From Myxococcales bacterium (GTDB lineage: Bacteria > Myxococcota_A > Polyangia > Polyangiales > Houyiibacteriaceae): 64,000 nucleotides of DNA. The DNA lies in assembly GCA_029863605.1 (NCBI GenBank), contig JAOTVB010000020.1, positions 1 through 64,000 on the forward strand. The letters are read 5' to 3'. Position numbers and translations under genes: made by a program. The notes beneath the pieces are model-generated. The model was not told where the DNA came from. It saw only the letters and a list, made by a program, of their open reading frames with translations, and ran no database searches. Within the stretch, counting starts at the first letter, position 1. Each line of letters starts with the position of its first letter. This document shows, piece by piece, positions 57,840-64,000 of the stretch.

Positions 57840-58241
57840 TCAGACCAACCCGAACATCGCCCGGATCACGTCGTGCCGACTTACCATCCCGACGAGCCGG
57901 TTTTCCTCCACCACCGGATAGCTGCGGTACCTATGTTCGACGAACCGCGTGGCGACATCCATGAGGCTTTCCTCAGCGTCCACCGCCTGAACGTCTCGGG
58001 TCATGTAGTCGTCTACGCTGCCTCCGGTGTCGTGGTGATAGGTGGCCGACAGAACCGCGTTTAGGTAGTCGCGTTCCGTGAGCATGCCAACGAGATTCCC
58101 TAGCGCGTCCACCACTGGTGCGCCCGAAGCGCGTCGGTCCAGAAGCATGCGAGCTGCCTCGAGCAAATCCATGTCGGGCGCGAATGCCAGCGGCTTCCGC
58201 GTCATGAAGTCTCTGGTCCTTATCGGCTTTTCGTCATTCAT
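57840..58241 (-). CDS. tandem CBS-domain protein
   Basis: MNDEKPIRTRDFMTRKPLAFAPDMDLLEAARMLLDRRASGAPVVDALGNLVGMLTERDYL...VVEENRLVGMVSRHDVIRAMFGLV. Confidence 0.88.
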   Translation of the reverse strand: MNDEKPIRTRDFMTRKPLAFAPDMDLLEAARMLLDRRASGAPVVDALGNLVGMLTERDYLNAVLSATYHHDTGGSVDDYMTRDVQAVDAEESLMDVATRFVEHRYRSYPVVEENRLVGMVSRHDVIRAMFGLV

Positions 58242-58407
58242 GGCTGCTCCGTCCACTTCGCTCGCCATCGCAGAAATCGCAGTCGCTCTCTGTTCCGCCG
58301 CGACCGCCGCAACTGCCACGAATGGCTCCGCGACCTGCAAGCACCCCGAGCGCCAGCCCGACAAAGGCGAGGGCGAAGACCGTGAAACTGAGCAAATAGA
58401 TCTCCAT
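58234..58407 (-). CDS. nqrM: NqrM, Na+-NQR maturation factor
   Basis: MEIYLLSFTVFALAFVGLALGVLAGRGAIRGSCGGRGGTESDCDFCDGE: single TM plus Cys cluster, directly after nqrF. Confidence 0.8.
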   Translation of the reverse strand: MEIYLLSFTVFALAFVGLALGVLAGRGAIRGSCGGRGGTESDCDFCDGERSGRSSHE

Positions 58408-58408
58408 G

Positions 58409-59632
58409 TCACGCTCCAAAATCGTCGAACATGATGTTCTCGCGCTCGACGCCTAGACCTTCGAGCATCTCGAGCACCGCCGTCATCATGAGGCCCGGGC
58501 CGCAGATGTAGTATTCGCAGTTCTCTGGGTCGGGGTGGTCCTTGAGATAGCGGTCGTAGACCACTTGGTGGATGAAGCCGCGCGGGCCAGCCCAATGGTC
58601 CCCCGGCTCCGGCTCGGATAGCGCGACCGTCCAATCGAAGTTGTCGTGCGACGCTGCGAGCTCCACGAAGTCGTGGTGATAGAAGATCTCTCTCTCGCTG
58701 CGGGCGCCGTACCAGAAGCTGATCTTTCGGTTGCTATTTAGACGCTTCAGCTGATCGAGGACGATGGAACGCAATGGTGCCATGCCGGTGCCGCCCCCGA
58801 TGAAAACCATTTCTCTGCCCGTCTCTTGCGCGAAGAACTCTCCGTAGGGCCCGGTAATGGTCAGCGTGTCACCCTGGTTGAGACCGAATAGATAGGAGGA
58901 AACGACTCCTGGTGGCACCCGCCCACCGGCCCCGGGCGGTGGCGTCGCAATCCGAACGTTGAGGATGATGACCCCCTTCTCGCCGGGGTAGTTGGCCATC
59001 GAGTAGGCGCGCGTCGTTGGCTCACCGGTGCCCGCTTCGAATCTCCAAAGCTTCCGCCGGTCCCACTCCTCTCGGTAAGGCAGGTCGATGTCGAAATCCG
59101 CGAAGCTCATGCGATAGGGAGGGCACATGACCTGAATATACCCTCCCGCTCTGAAGGGGATCTGTTCATCGTGAGGGAGCGCGAGGACGAGCTCCTTGAT
59201 GTAGGTCGCGACATTGCGGTTTGATTGCACCACGCACTCCCACTGACGGACTCCGAAAACCTCGTCTGGGATCCGAATGCGTAGATCGCGTCGAACACTG
59301 ACCTGGCAAGCCAGACGGACCTGTGCATCCGCCTCGCGTCGGCTGATGAGCCCCATTTCAGTCGGTAGAAGCGGGCCCCCGCCGTCGAGGACTTGCAGGC
59401 GACACTGTCCGCAGGTGCCCTTGCCGCCGCAGCCGCCGGGCATGTGGAGGCCGACACGGGCTAGCGCAGTGATGAGTTTGCCGCCAACGGGGACCCGCAA
59501 GCGACGATCGTCGTTCACGATGATCTCCACGTTTCCCACCGGAACGAGCCGGGAGCGTGCAAGCAGGATGATCATGGACAGCATCAGGACGATGCCCGTG
59601 AAGAATATCACGCCGAAGATGACTTCTAACAT
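58409..59632 (-). CDS. nqrF: Na+-NQR subunit F
   Basis: TM, 2Fe-2S (MPGGCGGKGTCGQCRLQVLDGG...RLACQV), FAD/NAD domain (RAYSMANYPGEKGVIILNVRIATPPPG; MVFIGGGTGMAPLRSIVLDQL). Confidence 0.95.
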   Translation of the reverse strand: MLEVIFGVIFFTGIVLMLSMIILLARSRLVPVGNVEIIVNDDRRLRVPVGGKLITALARVGLHMPGGCGGKGTCGQCRLQVLDGGGPLLPTEMGLISRREADAQVRLACQVSVRRDLRIRIPDEVFGVRQWECVVQSNRNVATYIKELVLALPHDEQIPFRAGGYIQVMCPPYRMSFADFDIDLPYREEWDRRKLWRFEAGTGEPTTRAYSMANYPGEKGVIILNVRIATPPPGAGGRVPPGVVSSYLFGLNQGDTLTITGPYGEFFAQETGREMVFIGGGTGMAPLRSIVLDQLKRLNSNRKISFWYGARSEREIFYHHDFVELAASHDNFDWTVALSEPEPGDHWAGPRGFIHQVVYDRYLKDHPDPENCEYYICGPGLMMTAVLEMLEGLGVERENIMFDDFGA

Positions 59633-59646
59633 GATCGTGCTCCGTC

Positions 59647-60255
59647 CTAGAGTTGAATTCCTGAGAAAGCCATGAAGCCTAGGGACATCAGGCCGACGAT
59701 AATGAATGCGATGCCCAACCCTTGAAGACCCGCCGGGACGTCGCTGTATTTGAGCTTTTCGCGAATGCCCGCAAGCGCGACGACAGCCAGGGCCCAGCCG
59801 GTCCCACTACCTACGCCGTAAACGACGCTCTCCGCAAAGGTGTAGTTGCGTTGCGCCATGAAGAGCGTTCCGCCCAAGATCGCGCAATTGACCGTGATGA
59901 GGGGAAGGAAGATCCCAAGTGCGTTAAATAGCCGAGGAAAGTATCGATCGAGCGTCATCTCGAGGATCTGCACCATCGCAGCAATCACACCGATGTACGC
60001 GACCAGGCCGAGGAAGCTAAGATCTACATCGTCGAGGCCTGCCCAGCTCAGCGCTCCTGGTTTGATGACGAACCGATAGAGGAGATTGTTGGTCGGTACC
60101 GTGATCGCCTGTACGACGATCACGGCCGCCCCCAGCCCGAGGGCGGTTTCGATGCGCTTGGACACCGCCAAGAAGGTGCACATCCCCAAAAAGAATGTGA
60201 GCGCCAGGTTCTCTACGAACACCGATTGGATGAAAAGCTCGAGATAGCTGGACAT
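59647..60255 (-). CDS. nqrE: Na+-NQR subunit E
   Basis: [69 protein letters not shown]. Confidence 0.95.
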   Translation of the reverse strand: MSSYLELFIQSVFVENLALTFFLGMCTFLAVSKRIETALGLGAAVIVVQAITVPTNNLLYRFVIKPGALSWAGLDDVDLSFLGLVAYIGVIAAMVQILEMTLDRYFPRLFNALGIFLPLITVNCAILGGTLFMAQRNYTFAESVVYGVGSGTGWALAVVALAGIREKLKYSDVPAGLQGLGIAFIIVGLMSLGFMAFSGIQL

Positions 60256-60917
60256 CACAGGACCTCCGTTCGATGAACCTCGTGGATCTGGAACTCCGGT
60301 TTCTCGACCTGCTCGACCCTCCACGAGCGCACAGCCCAAATGATCAGACCTATGATGAAGAACGCGCTCGGTGGGAGCATCATCATCCCGTTTGGGTTGT
60401 ACCAGCCACCGTCGGCGGTCGTGGGAAGGACGGTGATCCCCATTAACGTTCCGGCCCCTAACAACTCCCGTGCGCTGGCCACGATGATGAGAATTAAGCT
60501 GTACCCCAATCCGTTGCCAATACCATCAAGGAAGCTGAGTCCTACGGGGTTGCTCATGGCGAAGCCCTCGGTTCGTCCTAGGACGATGCAATTGGTGATG
60601 ATCAACCCGACGAATACCGACAGCTCCCGACTGGTTTCGAACGCGAACGCCTTCAGCGTCTGGTCGACGACGATCACCAAGGACGCGATGATGGTCATCT
60701 GGACGATGATTCGGATGCTGCTCGGCAAATAGTGCCGGATCGCGCTCACTGACGCATTCGCGAGCGCAGCTACCGTGGTCAGCGCAAGGCACATGTAGAG
60801 TGACGGCAGAAGCGAAGTCGTTACGGCCAGCGCCGAGCAAACGCCGAGGATCTGCAAGGTGATCGGGTTGTCGTCCACGATCGGGTTCAGAAGCGCCCGT
60901 TTCATCTCACTTCTCAT
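60255..60917 (-). CDS. nqrD: Na+-NQR subunit D
   Basis: [26 protein letters not shown]...[38 protein letters not shown]. Confidence 0.95.
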   Translation of the reverse strand: MRSEMKRALLNPIVDDNPITLQILGVCSALAVTTSLLPSLYMCLALTTVAALANASVSAIRHYLPSSIRIIVQMTIIASLVIVVDQTLKAFAFETSRELSVFVGLIITNCIVLGRTEGFAMSNPVGLSFLDGIGNGLGYSLILIIVASARELLGAGTLMGITVLPTTADGGWYNPNGMMMLPPSAFFIIGLIIWAVRSWRVEQVEKPEFQIHEVHRTEVL

Positions 60918-61741
60918 GATCCCTCCGGCTGGCTACGAATGCGTTGCAGATAAGGCCCGTACCCATGGTCGCCGAGCCAATACTGTAAAGCGCTGGTTAC
61001 GCCCCGGCCGGTCAGCGTCGCGCCGGATATGCCGTCGACATGGTAAGGGGCGAGCGGGCTATCAGGTGGGACGCGCCCCTTGACCACTTCGATCTTGAGA
61101 TCGTTGGACTCGTCGAACAGCTGTTTCCCAGACCATGAATCGCGCCACGGTCGCTTGCTGATCTGATCTCCGAGGCCGGGAGTTTCCCCGTGCTCGTAGA
61201 AAGTGATCCCTACGATGGTGTTGGCATCGGGCTCGACCGCGAGCAGTCCGTAGATCATCGACCAAAGACCTCGGCCGCGAACAGGCAGCACGATCGTCTC
61301 CAGCACACCGCCTTTACGGACCAAATAGACGGAGCCCCATTTGGACCGACGGCCGATTCCGGCCGCGTCCAATTCTTCGGGGATGGCCAGACTGAGCGCC
61401 GGATCTCTCGCGGCTTTCACGGGGTCGAAGCGCAACTCATCAACATGGTCCACATAGCTCCCCGTTTGGAGGTCGACGACGCGCGTCTCGATATGCCCTA
61501 ACAGCTCCTCGAATTCCTGCCCGGACTCGAGGAGCCCGGCCACATCGACGATGTTGCGGCGCATGTGGCGAGCCTCGTTGGCCTCCTGCCGAGGTTTGAG
61601 GAGCACCGCGGCCGACGCAACGAGCGAAGAGCACAGGAGGCTGACCAGGAACGCGACCAGCAGCGTTCTCCGGATGGTGTCTCTTTCGGACGTGATCTTT
61701 GGTTCCGCATCAGGCATTTCGTCGAATCCTTCGACGGACAT
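60914..61741 (-). CDS. nqrC: Na+-NQR subunit C
   Basis: [53 protein letters not shown]-attachment [14 protein letters not shown]. Confidence 0.94.
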   Translation of the reverse strand: MSVEGFDEMPDAEPKITSERDTIRRTLLVAFLVSLLCSSLVASAAVLLKPRQEANEARHMRRNIVDVAGLLESGQEFEELLGHIETRVVDLQTGSYVDHVDELRFDPVKAARDPALSLAIPEELDAAGIGRRSKWGSVYLVRKGGVLETIVLPVRGRGLWSMIYGLLAVEPDANTIVGITFYEHGETPGLGDQISKRPWRDSWSGKQLFDESNDLKIEVVKGRVPPDSPLAPYHVDGISGATLTGRGVTSALQYWLGDHGYGPYLQRIRSQPEGS

Positions 61742-62921
61742 TGGCCCGCACGACGAGGTGATCGATGGTAGGCGCGAAGATGTTTGCGAAGAGGATCGCC
61801 AACATGATTCCCTCAGGGAGCGCGATGTTTACCACCCGGATGACGACCGTTAAAAACCCAACCAGCAGGCCGAAGACCCATCGCCCGGCGTTGGTCACGC
61901 AAGCGGTCACCGGGTCGGTTGCCATGAACACCATGCCGAACGCGAACCCGCCCAACGCCAAATGCCAGTGCCAGGGCATCGCGAACATTGGATTGGTGTT
62001 CGACCCAATCGCGTTGAAGAGAAACGCCGTTGCCACCATCCCGGCGAATACGCCCGCAATGATTCGCCACGAGGCAATCCCGGTGTAGATCAAGAACGCG
62101 CCGCCCAGCAGACAGGCCAGAGCGGAGGTCTCGCCCAGAGAGCCTTGAATCGGTCCCAGGAAGGCGTCCATCCACGTGACCCCGTGATCGACAACGCCTG
62201 CGACCCCACTCTCTGCCGCCACGGCAAGAGGGGTAGCGCCCGTAACCCCATCGACCGGCGTCCATACCGCGTCTCCGGACATTTCAACCGGATAAGCGAA
62301 ATAGAGAAACGCACGTCCGGCAAGGGCGGGGTTCATGAAGTTCTTACCGGTGCCCCCAAAGGCCTCTTTGGCGATGACGACACCGAAAGAGATCCCCAAA
62401 GCGACTTGCCACAGTGGTGTCGTCGCCGGCAGGATCAATGCATACAGGATCGACGTGACGAAAAAGCCTTCGTTGATCTCGTGGTTGCGAAGTCCCGCGA
62501 ACAAAAGCTCCCAAAGCCCGCCTGCAAGGATGGTGACGGCGTAGATCGGAACGAAGTAAAGAGCCCCAACCAGAATGTTCGTGCCCACATTGGTGGGCTC
62601 GACGCCGACTTGCAGCGCACCGATCAGCCGCCCTTGCCATCCCAGAGGCTCGCCGAGGCCAAGCTGCTGCATGGAGAGTGCCGCCTGGTGCCCCGTGTTC
62701 CACATCGCGAATAGGGTGCACGGCACAACCGCGACCACGACCAGCCACATCACCCTCTTCAGGTCGGTGTTATCTCGAACATGCGGCGCGTGCCTCGCGA
62801 TATCCGATGGCGAATAGAACAGGGTGTCGACCATCTCGTACAGCGCCCGGTACTTCTCGAACCTGCCACCCTGGTCGAAGTGGGGCTCCAAACGGTCCAA
62901 CAGTTTTCTTAGCGGGCGCAT
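61710..62921 (-). CDS. nqrB: Na+-NQR subunit B
   Basis: [41 protein letters not shown]-attachment DGVTGATPLAVAA. Start set at 62921. Confidence 0.95.
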   Translation of the reverse strand: MRPLRKLLDRLEPHFDQGGRFEKYRALYEMVDTLFYSPSDIARHAPHVRDNTDLKRVMWLVVVAVVPCTLFAMWNTGHQAALSMQQLGLGEPLGWQGRLIGALQVGVEPTNVGTNILVGALYFVPIYAVTILAGGLWELLFAGLRNHEINEGFFVTSILYALILPATTPLWQVALGISFGVVIAKEAFGGTGKNFMNPALAGRAFLYFAYPVEMSGDAVWTPVDGVTGATPLAVAAESGVAGVVDHGVTWMDAFLGPIQGSLGETSALACLLGGAFLIYTGIASWRIIAGVFAGMVATAFLFNAIGSNTNPMFAMPWHWHLALGGFAFGMVFMATDPVTACVTNAGRWVFGLLVGFLTVVIRVVNIALPEGIMLAILFANIFAPTIDHLVVRANVRRRIRRNA

Positions 62922-64000
62922 TAACCTTCCTTCTCGATCAGGTCGAGGTTGTCCCGCAGGGCCGGGCCGTACTCGTATTTGCTGCAACAGACAAAAGAAC
63001 ACAGAGCGAGGTCCTCTTCGGCGAGCTCCAAACACCCCAGAGCTCGTGCCGCCTCGGTATCCTGAATGAGCAGCGCCTTCAGAAGCGGTGCCGGCAAGAT
63101 GTCCAGCGGCATCACGCGTTCGAAATTGCCGATCGGCACCATTGCGCGCGGGCTGCCATGCTGTGAAGTCGTCATCGGGAACCTGTGCCCGGGGCGCAGA
63201 CTCGATGCAAACGCGTGGATCGCCGAGTACTTCTTGAAGCCTGGCGCCGCCCAGCCGAGGAACTCGCGCTCCCGGTCCTCCTGCAACACGCTGACCTGCA
63301 AATCGTGAGGGCCCAGATAACGCGCCCAGCCCGCAGCGGGTCGCCCGCTCAGGATCGAGCCCGAAACCACCCGGCACTCGGTCTGTTGTAGCTCACCTTC
63401 GAGCAAGTCGACCGTGCTCGCACCCACCCGAGCTCGGAGCAGGCGTGGACGCAGAACCACAGGCCCCCCGAGAGCGACCACGCGCTCGACCTGGACGCGA
63501 CCGGTCGTGACAAGCCCGCCGATCGCGATGACGTCTTGGTAGTTCAGGTGCCAGACAGTTTTGTTTTCTCCCGCGGGGCCGAGGAAGTGGATGTGTGTCC
63601 CGGGCAGGCCCGCCGGATGCGGCCCACTGAAGGTCACTGTGCTGATCGAGTCGGCGTGAGGCACCGGTAACTCTGAGCCCGGTCCCTGACACACATAGAC
63701 CTCGCCGTCCGTCAGGCGGCTCAAAACTGCAACACCATCGGAGAATTCCCTTCCGCGCTCGCCGATCACGAGCCGCGGATCGGCGGCGAGCGGGTTGGTG
63801 TCGATCGCCGTGACGAAGATCGAGTGTGGCGAGTCCGTCGGTCGGGGGATCTTGCTGAAGGGACGCGTGCGGAAGGCGGCCCAGAGCCCCGAGGACAAGA
63901 GGAGTTTCCGAACCGACCGTCGATCGAGCGTCAGCAGTCTCGCCTGATCGTAAGCATCGAAGCGTTCCTCTTCGTCACCTTCGAGTCGGACTACGATCGA
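62921..64000 (-). CDS. nqrA: Na+-NQR subunit A (N-terminus beyond window)
   Basis: [25 protein letters not shown]...[37 protein letters not shown]; frame stays open to 64000 ([40 protein letters not shown]). Confidence 0.94.
   Translation of the reverse strand, partial: SIVVRLEGDEEERFDAYDQARLLTLDRRSVRKLLLSSGLWAAFRTRPFSKIPRPTDSPHSIFVTAIDTNPLAADPRLVIGERGREFSDGVAVLSRLTDGEVYVCQGPGSELPVPHADSISTVTFSGPHPAGLPGTHIHFLGPAGENKTVWHLNYQDVIAIGGLVTTGRVQVERVVALGGPVVLRPRLLRARVGASTVDLLEGELQQTECRVVSGSILSGRPAAGWARYLGPHDLQVSVLQEDREREFLGWAAPGFKKYSAIHAFASSLRPGHRFPMTTSQHGSPRAMVPIGNFERVMPLDILPAPLLKALLIQDTEAARALGCLELAEEDLALCSFVCCSKYEYGPALRDNLDLIEKEG

Noticed and set aside
1-64000. Defence island, prophage, transposon, CRISPR or BGC as the key system
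   Set aside because: No integrase, transposase, phage structural gene, direct-repeat array, NRPS or PKS seen; the single toxin-antitoxin locus alone does not make an island.

Overview
A 64 kb, GC-rich, densely coded bacterial chromosome segment. Gene content suggests Myxococcota; this is inferred from family memory, since no search was possible. I saw no rRNA, tRNA, CRISPR array, prophage or transposase. Main blocks: (1) a group-2-like sigma-70 factor, an HhH protein, YhhN, a PBP4-type DacB, a peptide-binding lipoprotein, an HD hydrolase, two NtrC-type regulators, a STAS protein and an ECF sigma/anti-sigma pair (0.4-13.6 kb). (2) A six-gene operon of TPR proteins plus a small conserved protein and an FHA-like/TM/TonB-C-terminal protein, matching the order of Myxococcus glt (gliding) / nfs (spore coat) envelope-complex genes (13.8-24.0 kb). 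It is followed directly by a secreted unknown, an outer-membrane beta-barrel and a short OPX lipoprotein (24.1-26.6 kb), then a convergent sugar-nucleotide operon. (3) A RES-Xre toxin-antitoxin locus with a readable promoter and paired operator-like dyads. (4) Metabolic singletons: an ArsS-like radical SAM, a glycerate kinase-like protein, an orphan B12-binding subunit and a tetraheme cytochrome/metallophosphatase fusion. (5) rpsP-KH with a leader hairpin. (6) A nine-gene, nearly gapless operon: ppsA - small ORF - acyl-CoA synthetase - E1alpha - E1beta - E2 - acyl carrier protein - P-type ATPase - Na+/Ca2+ exchanger. (7) A convergent Na+-NQR operon with NqrM and a CBS protein. The best candidates for something under-described are the Glt/Nfs-like complex joined to a porin/OPX export module, and the 2-oxoacid dehydrogenase operon that carries an ACP and cation transporters.
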